Positions 22,001-31,744 of a DNA stretch of 64,000 bases are shown one piece after another. Numbering within the stretch: the first letter of the stretch is position 1; each line of letters starts with the position of its first letter. This DNA comes from Nematostella vectensis (lineage: Eukaryota > Cnidaria > Anthozoa > Actiniaria > Edwardsiidae), in assembly GCF_932526225.1 (NCBI RefSeq), contig NC_064048.1, positions 1,851,340-1,915,339 on the forward strand, read 5' to 3'. Made by a program: the position numbers and the translations under genes. Below the pieces are notes generated by a model. The model searched no databases, was not told where the DNA came from, and saw nothing but the letters and a program-made list of their open reading frames with translations.

Positions 22001-23474
22001 TTGTGATGCGCTCATTTGTGCTTTCTCTCGCTGTACTCTTTCCTTTCTTGAGAAAACCTGCTTCTGTATCGTTATTTCTTATTCCACTCTTTGCCTTAGG
22101 GAATGGTGTAGCTTGTCTTCTATGACTCATTGTGTTTCCCTGACCGATGGAGGCTAATGCTAGCTGACCTCCGCCAAGATCAGAACCTGTGCATCGACCA
22201 ACCTTAAGATGTACTGTGAACTTTTTGAACGGATCCGGGTGTGCCAACCCCGAGTTTTTCTTCCTTGGAAGCAACGTTGAAGCCTCTTCTAATATACAGT
22301 GTTCATCTTCGATGGCTGCTCTATTTTCTGCGGTCTTGGGTTTTCCTTTAGACCCATTGCCTATGCTTGTTAAACACATTCCGCGCTTCTTATGTGAAAG
22401 CCCCTGATGGGTAGCATTCCACCGAGCAAATGATGACGCGCAAGCGGTGTTTGAAGCAAGTTTGTGTTTTTCGCTAGTAAAATTACGTGGCTGTTCCTCG
22501 TGCAGAGCGTTCAACACCAACTCAACCAGGCTGTTATTGACCATTCCACACTTCTCTACGTTTTTCTTCCTTGGAAGCAACGTTGAAGCCTCTTCTAGTA
22601 TACAGTGTTCATCTTCGATGGCTGCTCTATTTTCTCCGGTCTTGGGTTTTCCTTTAGACCCATTGCCTATGCTTGTTAAACACATTCCGCGCTTCTTATG
22701 TGAAAAACCCTGATGGGTAGCATTCCACCGAGCAAATGATGACGCGCAAGCGGTGTTTGAAGCAAGTTTGTGTTTTTCGCTAGTAATATTACGTGGGTGT
22801 TCCTCGTGCAGAGCGTTCAACACCAACTCAACCAGGCTGTTATTGACCATTCCACACTTCTCTACGTTTTTCTTCCTTGGAAGCAACGTTGAAGCCTCTT
22901 CTAATATACAGTGTTCATCTTCGATGGCTGCTCTATTTTCTCCGGTCTTGGGTTTTCCTTTAGACCCATTGCCTATGCTTGTTAAACACATTCCGCGCTT
23001 CTTATGTGAAAAACCCTGATGGGTAGCATTCCACCGAGCAAATGATGGTGCGCGAGTGATGTTTGAAGCAGGTTTGTCTTTCTCGCTAGTAATATTACGT
23101 GGGTGTTCCTCGTGCAGAGCGTTCAACACCAACTCAACCAGGCTGTTATTGACCATTCTACACTTCTCTACGTGGCGTAAGTCCTTCAAACTGTATTCAC
23201 TCCTAAAGTGAACTTCACGTGCCGCTTCTACTACAACATAACCAATGCTCTCACGTTCACGTCTCTTCCCTCCTGACTTAACCATGCACCCTTCTGTTAT
23301 TCTTGCGTTGACATGTTTACTAGCCAATAGCAGGCTTCGAATCCATATCATGACGTCATAGATGTGCTGCTTCAGGCAATCAATTCTATGTTGGAGTTGC
23401 CATAGCGACAGAAGCGCACGGATGACGCGGATGGCCCAAACGGGTAAACTGCTGTGCATCTGTACAGCTGGCAC
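19047..23474 (-). CDS. Unrecognised large repeat-containing protein (up to 1475 codons)
   Basis: A 4.4-kb uninterrupted frame, far longer than chance allows, which I do not recognise. The first ATG is the sixth codon; an acceptor-like GTATTTCAG ends at about 23500 in a compatible frame, so this may be a large 3' exon. Residues 102-404 are three near-identical 101-residue repeats (VEKCGMVNNSLVELVLNALH ... LEEASTLLPRKKN). Between about 737 and 1076 a 30-residue motif occurs four times: K-x-CLR-x-RIPIKDI-x-F-x-VRSSGLI-x-K (the first copy degenerate). The rest is Lys/Ser/Glu-rich and probably disordered. There is no signal peptide; residues 13-28 are mildly hydrophobic but lie near the doubtful start. 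The K-D-I-x-F core resembles an RVxF phosphatase-docking motif only weakly. The codon structure (third-position changes between the 101-residue repeats) should be tested for selection. Confidence 0.7.
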   Translation of the reverse strand: MPAVQMHSSLPVWAIRVIRALLSLWQLQHRIDCLKQHIYDVMIWIRSLLLASKHVNARITEGCMVKSGGKRRERESIGYVVVEAAREVHFRSEYSLKDLRHVEKCRMVNNSLVELVLNALHEEHPRNITSEKDKPASNITRAPSFARWNATHQGFSHKKRGMCLTSIGNGSKGKPKTGENRAAIEDEHCILEEASTLLPRKKNVEKCGMVNNSLVELVLNALHEEHPRNITSEKHKLASNTACASSFARWNATHQGFSHKKRGMCLTSIGNGSKGKPKTGENRAAIEDEHCILEEASTLLPRKKNVEKCGMVNNSLVELVLNALHEEQPRNFTSEKHKLASNTACASSFARWNATHQGLSHKKRGMCLTSIGNGSKGKPKTAENRAAIEDEHCILEEASTLLPRKKNSGLAHPDPFKKFTVHLKVGRCTGSDLGGGQLALASIGQGNTMSHRRQATPFPKAKSGIRNNDTEAGFLKKGKSTARESTNERITRQTPTLPLAASLMKNKEPKNGKSQSQIITTNGRTSPRFRPQILIDDLKVGKCLSIWPLAEDLSSCQLAIKDSTISCRAKPIVRKDISSTMYQHRLLEDLSGDKQNETARFIAKKVHKMQGPFNSRVRAITRKDHEEIVDHHRLTEIPDVVPRMTKRWLFKKAQLQTKGDQRKYSTRKVGTMENITLEKPKCSKGTNVKNAEIGNKPKKNIGLHTGILTAQNQLHSMTPTHAGIAGTTGCKHESERKRACQKIQINNIVLDIRSPGMIHKDGCDFAWYLSDNNGCKKSKENLVGTTLDQENECQHEIPKDVCNLNIPVAATKEKRQRNVNDKQRFLKKFLLREACIKKDCLRGRIPIKDIVFLIRSSGLIQKCYAREKDGAHATSCIEEDTTEDLVEDVSSEDTPVMSTGVEEDVFPTDSPGNTRSGDTSLSSTGDRKILDQEKFVLSFTFREAQKRRECLRERIAVKDIAFVVRSSGLMRKSKPVNQGLSSQDYYKSFNIKQYGSKVNTEDASSISRMSNELDNHIASSLQPSKNETTKKIPGNDVSKALRIASSREESAKRSCLRKRIPIKDITFVVRSSGLIHKGEYDEIFNKDCNTENALVRDDTSDLEIVNLGSEMEKKKRDAKTATSNTVLGQSIDLLHKQQDSEDLEKNPAFCRRVAKDYTLPGGNEIKHSCISWSSRSSDVSLNSAEKLKGLTLEQKQNRLDKHKKEYLVESIDQMKNQKIDPLDKNHCGKNPSEFFKTIDEAFSKISLKEQFHDILYPLKSRPFYYDKEREEIVKILKIRVDGLWTYRTEVREKNTSSLMYNVPAEFWTNTLEMIKGNGSHGFYATAEMPSDKQTAKRKSPLVAYNTLGPEKQCVLETREDKDVKEEVSLADDEKAYKNFVQGYENVETSADSEKICECKSREAQNTTEERLSTVMNKKADKSDADDDNIPSFKQLYVRSLRECRNQKHGNHEGRGQTLVEMRFMVISAWRRFHSE

Positions 23475-23961
23475 GACGGGTGTTTCAAGTCGCTGATGTG
23501 CTGAAATACATCAAGACACTGTCACTTTTGATAGGAATTTGCTCTCAGAGGAGGTTAGCAATATGGAATGCTTCTGTAGACTGCAAACTCTTTTCTTATA
23601 AGATTATTAGTATAATATCAATAATAAGTAATACAATTATTTGTAAAATTATATGCTATTGGTAAGTGTTACACATTGCGATTGAGTTTTTCATGTCTTT
23701 TTCATGTCATGTCTTGCCATGTCTTGACAGCTCTAAAGAAATCCGTTGAATAGAAACTACAAGTTGGCTTATGGGAGGTATAAATACACCTTTTTTTAAA
23801 AATGGCTTCACTCGAGAATCCATGTACCATAACCCGAAGTGGTTTATGGGTACCAAACAATTAAGCAAATATACGTCATGGAAAAACCCTAGTATTTCTT
23901 ATACTCCTCTAAACATCCGCATGACATTCAGATATCTAGATTTTTCCATTTTTGCTCCAAC
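23475..23961. other. AT-rich spacer upstream of the large frame
   Basis: This probably contains an intron or the promoter of the 1475-codon frame. No gene or repeat is evident apart from short CATGTC direct repeats at 23690-23725. Confidence 0.4.
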
Positions 23962-24340
23962 CATGACGCAATTCATCAGGATATGTTTAAGTAAGAATGG
24001 ACAGGGCTTCTGGAGGCACGTACCCAGGATTGGCTGAGGGGGTTGCGCAGTCATATGTTTCAATGGAAAAAGGATAGTACTTGATAAACCATGACGCAAT
24101 TCAGGATATGTTTTAGTAAGAATGGACAGGGCTCTTGGAGGCACGTACCCAGGATTGGCTGAGGGGGTTGCGCAGTCATAGGTTTCAATGGAAAAAGAAT
24201 AGTATTTGATAAACCATGACGCAATTCAGGATATGTTATAGTAAGAATGGACAGGGCTCTTGGAGGCACGCACCCAGGATTGTTTTCAATGGAAAAAGGA
24301 TAGTATCTGATAGTATTGTGCACCCCTGTGTACGACGCGC
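23962..24340. repeat. Three tandem 125-bp repeats
   Basis: GGAGGCACGTACCCAGGATT occurs at 24012, 24137 and 24262 (the last as CACGCACCC), with CCATGACGCAATTC and AAGAATGGACAGGGCT between copies. It is related to the single block at 16950-17115. The third copy is truncated by an internal deletion. Confidence 0.88.
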
Positions 24341-25560
24341 CAGCTCTTGGGCGGCAAAGTGGGCGTGAGGTCCTTAGACCTCGTTATTCACGAGCAAATC
24401 TGCATTGACAATAGGGACCGGGTAGATACGCCAGCAGTCATCAACAATGTTTGCTATTGTTGTTTTGTTGTTGTTATAGTAATTATAGTGAAATAAGTCG
24501 TAACTGTATTAAAGAACGAAAATGATATGGGTCGCCTAGAGTACACAGCCTTTGTATTGATTGATACGCCCAATACAGAAAAAAAATGTTAATACCTACC
24601 CTGCTCTTGCAAAAATCTGGAAACGTTTTCCAAAGCTTCTTCTCCATGTGGCTGCAAATCCCATCCCTTACTTGATTTGGAGCCGCCAAATTGAGCTTGT
24701 GCTGAAGTCATTTCACGACCAATTTATGGTAATCATATTTTGAGATCTCTCAATCTTTTTTATGCTTTTTCTCACACGCCTGAGGAAAAGTTAAGAAGCA
24801 ACACATTTTGCTTTGATGACGTCACAATAAAATAATTGATTGGCCAATAAGGAACACTTAGAATCCCACACGCACGCGCACATGCGCAGTATTTGCTGTT
24901 TTTCTCGCGTGCCCACGTTGCATGCTCCTACATTAATTCAGAGACGTACAGAACAACTGCATCAACAAAAATAAAAAAGGACTTAATGGGACAGTAGTAT
25001 CTGACAGTCGATCGATTTTCTCTTGTTTGACTGTTGTTATGGATAGAGGAATATTTGTCATCAAGGAGGGAAAACGATGATTAGTCCGTGAGACAGGTAA
25101 ACTTTTACTACCAATTCTTGGTAATTAAGTTTAAAAGTCGCAGTTTGAAGAAGACACCGCTTGGTTTCCAAGCCTTCGAGTGCGTTGAATTCGGGCTACA
25201 TGTGATAGATTGTCTGATAAACTAGATCCCGTAAAACGGAGATAACGGGATACCAGAGACTGTAAGGGGATTTCAAATGAAGAAAATGGTGGATTAAGGG
25301 ATTTAGATGAATTAAAAAGCTAACTTTTTAGCGGAGCTAAACGCCGCGAAGCGCCGCGTGAGCGGAGCCCCATACCTAAGGAAAACGCATTATACCATAC
25401 CTAAGAAAAAGTGTTATACAAAACAAATACGGTAACAAATATTGGTAACCTATCGACTCGAGTTTTCGTGACGCGATGTCCGTCCGTCCCCAAACAGCAT
25501 CGTATGACAACCAAACTTGGCAGGTGTCATGTAGGTGTCAAGGGGGGGGGGGGTACAACA
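24341..25560. other. Unassigned region with one possible - strand exon
   Basis: At about 24606-24707 (-) the sequence CTTCAG|CACAAGCTCAATTTGG runs open for 34 codons (KLNLAAPNQVRDGICSHMEK ...) to a donor-like GCAGG|GTAGGT. It might be an upstream exon of the large - strand frame, but the phase does not match the acceptor near 23500 directly, so this is weak. The remainder holds CG-rich short repeats (GCGAAGCGCCGCGTGAGCGG near 25350) of dispersed-repeat type. Confidence 0.3.
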
Positions 25561-25819
25561 ATATGGTCACATGTTGTGTTACGTCATCGATCATCAACAT
25601 CATCATCATCAACATCATCATCATCAACATCATCATGATCATGATCATAATCATCATCATCATCATGTCCTGGGGGATTGCTGTGTTTTTATACCTCTAT
25701 AATGACACACAAAGGCTACTAGATCGGGAAAATTGCAACATTAAAATATCTGAAGCGTAAAAAACTGTGTGGTGACCATTTTTAGAAAATCATTAGTTAC
25801 TAGGAATATCTGCTGATAG
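25561..25819. other. 3' flank of ZNF unit C
   Basis: (ATC)n-rich sequence at 25570-25665 is followed by GTCCTGGGGG and TATACCTCTATAATGACACA, homologous to 7361-7545 of unit A. It marks the 3' edge of unit C. Confidence 0.7.
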
Positions 25820-25856
25820 TGAATGCTCGGAGCTAAATTTGGAGATATAATAGAGG

Positions 25857-26006
25857 TGTTCCCATCAATCCGTGAAATAGTTAGTGGTACAGTAGGTGTT
25901 GACACAAAATAAAATTCCGAATGATCTCTTGTTTGCTTTTTTTTCTTGCTCTGTAGAGTTAGTACACACCAACTATTAGTTAGTGTTTCACGGATTAATG
26001 GGAACA
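25857..26006. mobile_element. 150-bp MITE
   Basis: Terminal inverted repeats of about 22 bp: TGTTCCCATCAATCCGTGAA at the left and TTCACGGATTAATGGGAACA at the right (one mismatch). There is no coding capacity. It lies immediately upstream of, and overlaps the start of, the small + strand frame at 25983-26267. Confidence 0.8.
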
Positions 26007-26267
26007 GTAAAGGCAATATGTTTTTCCCCTTCAAAGGGAAAAGCATTAAGGAATGCTGCCACGAACAAAAGCCCAATAAAAATGAAGAGATTTGAGTATA
26101 ATACAAGATATAATAACATTGTAATTAACAATTCGACACAACTGGAAGTTTCAAGTGAAAAGCCAGAATTTGAGGCCTTCATGTCATCTGAGTCTACTTC
26201 TATCGAAGGGGAGAACGGGAACGCTCCAGATTTCCAGGGTATTTTATCACCCGAAAATTGTTCGTAA
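25983..26267 (+). CDS. Small element-borne frame, OB-fold-like by appearance (uncertain)
   Basis: The 94-codon frame reads TVKAICFSPSKGKALRNAAT, KSPIKMKRFEYNTRYNNIVI and NNSTQLEVSSEK, then an acidic tail to the stop. The first 20 codons come from the MITE end, so the real protein start lies further upstream and has been cut off. The pattern (AICFSP ... KSPIKMKRFE ... NNIVINNSTQIE) reminds me of the single-strand-binding, RPA-like OB module found in some repetitive-element proteins. That is recollection, not a search result. It is likely a fragment. Confidence 0.35.
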   Translation: MFHGLMGTVKAICFSPSKGKALRNAATNKSPIKMKRFEYNTRYNNIVINNSTQLEVSSEKPEFEAFMSSESTSIEGENGNAPDFQGILSPENCS

Positions 26268-26841
26268 TAGATAGAAATGAGTCATAACCGGAAATGTCCC
26301 GCATTCTAGAGGTGCTTAGCTGCATTCCAACAACAACATTCCATCAAACCCCAAAATCCGTCCCCAATATATACATTTCGCGCATGTGCGATACTAATTA
26401 CCGCTGCGCAAAAAACAATTGCCGGAAATAAGTCATCACCGGAAATATGACGTCCGACCCCAAAAACCCCAAAAATCAATCCCGATGCAAAAAAACTCGA
26501 AATAAACTCCCCCTCTGCTTAATTAGAGTTGCTCTCCGTTCGCTACGCTCACTCCGAGCAATTACAGGTGCACCAAGCTCACTGTGTAAATAAGAGAGAG
26601 AAATGTATGTACAAGGGGAGACAGAACAACGTACATCTCGAAATACCGGCCCAAATGGCTTGAAACTTCACCCAGACCATATTTAAGACTCCACTGACAC
26701 AGGTCAGAATATTTTTGAGAGTTTTACGATTTTATTTCGTAGCAAAGTGAACGGCTGTAAACCAGGACACACAAAACATAACGTGGACCATTAAAAACTT
26801 ATTAATACACACAGTGAGCTTGGGGTACCTGTGTAGTTTTT

Positions 26842-27621
26842 TTATGCATGTGTTTTTGCATGTGTTTTCAGGGATCCAGATTGGTTAAAGCACTTGCCAC
26901 ATTCATCACATTTGTATGGTTTCTGTCCAGAGTGAATCATTAGGTGTTTTTTCAAGTTTCCAGATTGGTTAAAGCACTTGCCACATTCATCACATTTGTG
27001 TGGTTTATGTCCTGAGTGAATCATTAGGTGTTTCCTCAAGCTTCCAGCTTCAGAAAAGCACTTGTCACATTCATCACATTTGTATGGCTTCTGTCCTGAG
27101 TGAATCCTCAGGTGTGAATTCAGGGCTCCAGATTGGTTAAAGCACTTGCCACATTCATCACATTTGTATGGTTTCTGTCCTGAGTGAATCCGTAGGTGTG
27201 AATTCAGGGCTCCGGATTGGTTAAAGCACTTGCCACATTCATCACATTTGTATGGTTTCTGTCCTGTGTGAGTCCTTAGGTGTCTCTTCAGAGAACTTGT
27301 TTGGTTATAGCACTTGCCACATGCATTACACTTGTATGGCTTTAGTTCCAAGTGAACAATTAGGTGTGCCCTAAGGTGTGCACGTCTAGTAAAGCACTTA
27401 CCACATTCATCACATTCGTGTGGTTTCTCAGATAAATTCAGTGCTTCTGATACTTCCTCTGCAATATTTTTCAAATCAAATAGTTTTTGCTCAATTTTTA
27501 CTTCCTGCTTGCAGATGAAATCTTGGCTTTGATTAAAAGGTTGCTTTAAATGTTTCTTGTCTGCCATTATTTTCCCTTGACTCTTATCTCCCACTTTATC
27601 TCCCATTATCACTTCCTGTTC
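26842..27621 (-). CDS. C2H2 zinc-finger protein ZNF3 (7 fingers), main exon
   Basis: The exon starts at 27621 after CTTTTTCAG. The ATG at 27606 gives MGDKVGDKSQGKIMADKKHL. In phase 0 the exon also joins to the 5' exon at 29315-29341 to give MADESCGEK|EQEVIMGDK without a stop. The leader contains VKIEQKLFDL, the SUMO-type site. Seven fingers follow; fingers 3 and 4 are identical (NQSGALNSHLRIHSG). The C-terminus SGSLKTHAKTHA matches ZNF1. Compared with ZNF1 it lacks the block of fingers 9-12 and others, so the difference is loss or gain of whole fingers. Finger 1 is followed by a non-canonical linker (HLELKP). The frame is intact; a nuclear DNA-binding role is expected, target unknown. Confidence 0.9.
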   Translation of the reverse strand, partial: EQEVIMGDKVGDKSQGKIMADKKHLKQPFNQSQDFICKQEVKIEQKLFDLKNIAEEVSEALNLSEKPHECDECGKCFTRRAHLRAHLIVHLELKPYKCNACGKCYNQTSSLKRHLRTHTGQKPYKCDECGKCFNQSGALNSHLRIHSGQKPYKCDECGKCFNQSGALNSHLRIHSGQKPYKCDECDKCFSEAGSLRKHLMIHSGHKPHKCDECGKCFNQSGNLKKHLMIHSGQKPYKCDECGKCFNQSGSLKTHAKTHA

Positions 27622-29314
27622 CTGAAAAAGATAAAAACATTTTTTTACAATTTAGTACTGATAAAACTCAAATAGCACAAAATTATATTAATTTATAGCA
27701 CACGCAAAAAAAGGAAACATTGCAGGCCTGTTTTTAAGAGTTTACAGGGGTAGTCAGTTTGTACAAGACACAAGCACACTACATGCACATCACAAAGTAC
27801 ACCTCTGATGGTATCATCTTATTGAATAAAACTCATTTCAATCACAGCCCATCATGTCATAAAAAGATGCCCTTTACTCAAATCCTCCAGGTTTATTCCC
27901 ATGACCTCAAGACACAATGCCCATTTCTTTGTGGATTCTGGAACCCATGACAAATCTTGCCTCCATTACAGGTTGAAAAGCATGTTATGGGATATCTATA
28001 GATATCCATCCAGTCAGAGCCCAAAAGAAAAAAATATTATTATAAATCCACCTTTGCTTACAAAAATCCAAAAGCATAGCATTCAATTATTCCCCAATAA
28101 AGCATAGCATTCAATTATTCCCCAATAGACTTAATTATGTCCAAGGGCACTCTCCCACTATCCTAATAGGTGTATTTTCTATGACATACAAGCAACCATC
28201 AACTAAGGCACAACCACGAGAGATGAGAGATCAGATGGCAAAGCACTGTTGGGTGTTTCACTTTGGCATGCTGTAAAAACTCAAAATTAGGGGGGCAGTA
28301 TCGGTTTATGGTCTCTTTTTTGTAGATTTTTCTTAAAAATACCCTCGGGTCAATGGGTTAAACAAGTGAAATATTTGAACCATAATCGGCCACAAATTGA
28401 ACAATTATTTTTAATGTGGAAAACCTTGTTGAGATATTCATAAAAACACAGAAATTAACACCATGACTTGTTAAATCATTTGTCTTTGTGAACAGTGAAA
28501 TAATTAATTTATCTTGGAAGATTTTAAACCTCAAAATCTGTAAAACGTGATATCTGGTCTAGATGCTATTCAGGTACCATAGGCCCAAATGCTAGATACC
28601 AGAAAAGATACTTGTCGATAATTTTGTAAAAAAAATCTAAGTGAAAAAATCTCGGCGAAAAATGTAAGAAAACAAATATGAATGATAACTAACGCCAGAT
28701 GAAGTTATTTCATTTTTCCATTTCTTTTAGTAACTTTTATCTTTATAGTTATTGGTACAAATGCACTCACTGAAAAGTACTGGCCTTGAAAGCGTTATTT
28801 CAGATGTCTAGTTGCCTTAAATGTCGGTAGAGTAGGTAGTTGCCTAAAGTTTGTATCTGGAGGTGTAAGGGCGTTTGACTGCAGTTTTGTACAGCGTCAA
28901 AGTCTAATCCCCCACCCTTCCATGGGACCATTGAGGTGGGGGTTTCAATTGACTAAAGTACATTATAAATAAATTTCCCCTGCTAGCGGAGATTGTCTCC
29001 TGTTTTTTTCTATCAATTTTCTTATCCGCTTTGTGTGTGTGTTAGTGTCCGCAGGAAAAAACATCTGCCAAAAGCAGACGCATATTATTATTTAAGGGCG
29101 GTTCGCAAAGGCTGCGGAAACTAACAAAAAGAAACTCGAGGCACACTTGGAAAAAATCGAGCGAACTAACCTCAGAGGAGATATTGTCAAAAACAAGAGC
29201 AGCTCCATAAATACATAACAACAGAGGATAACACAAGCACAGAGATAACGTAATCACAGACAAATACTATCCCAGAATCAGTAAAAATGGTAAAAGGAAG
29301 TAGAATATACCAAC
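27622..29314. other. ZNF3 intron, paralogous to the ZNF1 intron
   Basis: Long stretches match 9090-10723 (CATGACCTCAAGACACAATG; AACTAAGGCACAACCACGAG; GATAACTAACGCC). It contains a short local duplication (AAGCATAGCATTCAATTATT twice, 28070-28120). No gene is present. It lacks the 184-bp MITE of unit A. Confidence 0.7.
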
Positions 29315-29341
29315 CTTCTCGCCACAGGACTCGTCCGCCAT
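29315..29341 (-). CDS. Predicted 5' coding exon of ZNF3 (MADESCGEK)
   Basis: ATGGCGGACGAGTCCTGTGG to donor AAG|GTTGGT, homologous to the exon at 10724-10750. Phase 0 joins in frame to the ZNF3 main exon. An upstream open stretch is conserved (VSTGVPSDIFVTRGI) but is frameshifted further 5' (extra T in CTCTTTTTGTC), so ATG 29341 is the likely start. Confidence 0.5.
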
Positions 29342-29606
29342 TTTGATCTCTTTTATGAAACACACAGGAAGCCCAACACGGATTCCTCTTGTGACAAATA
29401 TGTCAGACGGGACCCCTGTGGAAACCTCACGGCGACAAAAAGAGGTTGGGACTCAAAATCTCCGAGTTGTTCTTTTACTGTCCTAATGTCTTTTTCATTT
29501 TCTCTTCGCTATTCAGACGTATCAACTAAAAAAACCAATAAAATTACGTAGTGGCTATATGCCCGACAGTCTTAATCAAATAACCCAGTAAATTTTCTAC
29601 CTGGTA

Positions 29607-29637
<31 letters not shown>

Positions 29638-31744
29638 GAGGGAGTGAATAGGGGTACGTAAGTTCCGCCGATCCGCTACATTTTCGGGGCAATTCCGTGG
29701 GTCCGCAGATATTTTTTTAGATCCGCATGGTTTGACAAAAGCATCGATTGAAATTCATTTAAAATCCTAAATTNNNNNNNNNNNNNNNNNNNNNNNNNNN
29801 NNNNNNNNNNNNNNNNNNNNNNNNNNNNNNNNNNNNNNNNNNNNNNNNNNNNNNNNNNNNNNNNNNNNNNNNNNNNNNNNNNNNNNNNNNNNNNNNNNNN
29901 NNNNNNNNNNNNNNNNNNNNNNNNNNNNNNNNNNNNNNNNNNNNNNNNNNNNNNNNNNNNNNNNNNNNNNNNNAAATAAGGAATTTGAATTGAGTATTGT
30001 TGTCGGATTTGAATGCTTTTCCTTGTCGTAACACTAAGAGAGTATTCATTATTTATGGCCGAGGGGGGTCGGTATTCAGCACCACACTTTTCTGTACAAC
30101 CCCCTTTGTCAACATTAAAACTTTGCAGACCCGCCCCCCCCCCCCCCCCCCCCCCATGAGAAACCCAAAAACTTGTTTGACCCCCTTCCTTCTTTTCAAA
30201 AATCCACAAAACTACGTTTATAACACGAAATATGGATAAATATAAACAAATCATGCAATAAAAACAACCAGGAAATAATATTTCTTATTGTTATAAGTCA
30301 AATGTGGCCTTGGGGCGGTTTGAAACAGTAAAGAATACGTATCTATACCTATATCTATCTTTGCATGCCATATCACTAGTCCATATAACGCAGGACAATT
30401 TTATATTTTACTGCATGGGACTGTCCTAATAAAAGATAAAATCATCCTGTGCCCTTGGTCTGATAGATCTCCCATCTGGTACTCGCGGGGGTGTCCAAAG
30501 CAAAGGTATCCGAGTCAGACTTTTTTACACATTGACCAACCATACCCAGGGGGGTGGGGGGGGGGGGGTGCAGGTGGTGCGAACGCACCCCCTCACCCCC
30601 CCCAGAACGGCCAAAAGTCTACTTTCGGTTGTCAATAAACGTGCTATTTGTAGACAAAACTAAAAAGCATAATCTAGATCACTCTGGTTTAACTTTTTCG
30701 TAGCCAAATCCGACAATAAACGTCCCGTGGAGATTATGCAAAAGGCATAAGAAAATTCCCTTTTTATTCTTTTGGGGGTGGTTAGATCCCCCCTTTCCCC
30801 TTGTTTCCCAGGAAAAATTAGGTCCACTTTTTCGGATTCCGCACCCCCAAGAAAAATCCTGAGTATGGGCCTGTTGACATTTTCTAATAACCTGCCGTAA
30901 CAGATTTCTAGTATATTTTACAAATGCATATATTTCAGTTGTTGTTTTTTATTGATCCTATAGTCAAGCTCCAAAAAAGCCGGCCTGTATTAAGCAGTTA
31001 TCAATAAAGACGCTTCTGTATGAAAACCAGGCTTTAAAATAAAAGTCACGTAATGATAAGTAGAACGTTTAAGAAACCCAATAAATGTAACGCGTTGTCG
31101 CCGGTTCGCGGCTCTTTGGTAGTGAAGTTTGGAGCCTCTGGTCCTTAGGGTGGGAGGGAGTGTTACAAAATATCTATCGATGCCTAAGCGCTGGTCGATG
31201 ATTTGCAGTCAACTCAAGGTTGCTGCTGCACGCACAAATAACGCCACCAGAAAAGGTACTCTGGTTATTGCATTTTTTTTCTGCCCGAAAACTTGTAGTC
31301 GAATCTCCAAAATCTCGTCTTTAAGACTTTTTCAGGGCAAATTAAAAAGGGATTACCGTAATCATTACTTGGTTAAACAAAGCCGCCTTTTTGTGAATTT
31401 GGATTTTAGTTTTGGTAATACAGATACAATGTCTATCTCGCTTGCAAAACGTTCAAAAGTTTTTCAATTCTTCACTGCGCACGAAGTGAACCTTGGACCA
31501 TAAGCTCATCAGTTTTACGGCCCTTTTATATGTCGCTGCCCTTCGAAAAGTGCATAAGTTTTTACTAGATGCGCTAGTTTGCGGGCTAGGATAGGTAAGG
31601 TAGCGTCATTGAAACTGGCAAAATAGCAGCCTGTGTTCCGAGAGGTCTTCGTGGGAATCGATATATCCACGCTGCATATGGTCATCTCAGGTCCCATGGT
31701 CCTAGTTATTCGCACTATTTCGGCAATAAGCTTGCTATCAGTTA
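29342..31744. other. Unit C upstream region with assembly gap
   Basis: A poly-G run is at 29609-29636, 200 N at 29774-29973, and a poly-C run at about 30134-30155. 30540-30850 holds a C/G-homopolymer-rich dispersed repeat (CCCAGGGGGGTGGGG ... CACCCCCT). 30990-31740 matches unit A 11060-11520. No gene is supported; the 124-codon frame at 31129-31503 is broken in the unit A counterpart. Confidence 0.6.
29774..29973. other. Assembly gap (200 N)
   Basis: Exactly 200 undetermined bases between homopolymer-rich flanks. The round number suggests a placeholder length rather than a measured one. Confidence 0.99.

Larger units (their letters stand above)
25820..26566. mobile_element. About 750-bp insertion in unit C carrying a small open frame
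   Basis: Unit A reads directly from TAAATCATTAGTTATTACAG to GTAACCCAAGCTCACTG; in unit C these are split by this block. Its edges carry an inverted motif (AATGCTCGGAG near 25823; CTCCGAGCAATT near 26555). A 150-bp MITE (25857-26006) lies within it. It inserted after the A/C duplication. Confidence 0.65.

Noticed and set aside
21859-23019. Repeated + strand frames opposite the 1475-codon gene
   Set aside because: They are antisense shadows of the 101-residue repeat; their periodicity follows from the - strand coding repeat.
24602-24707. First exon starting with ATGGCGGCT for the large - strand gene
   Set aside because: The base before the GGCGGCT is part of TTG, not ATG, and the splice phase does not match the candidate acceptor near 23500; kept only as a weak possible internal exon.
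31129-31503. 124-codon + strand frame in the unit C upstream region
   Set aside because: The homologous unit A sequence (11060-11520) breaks the frame and there is no recognisable domain.
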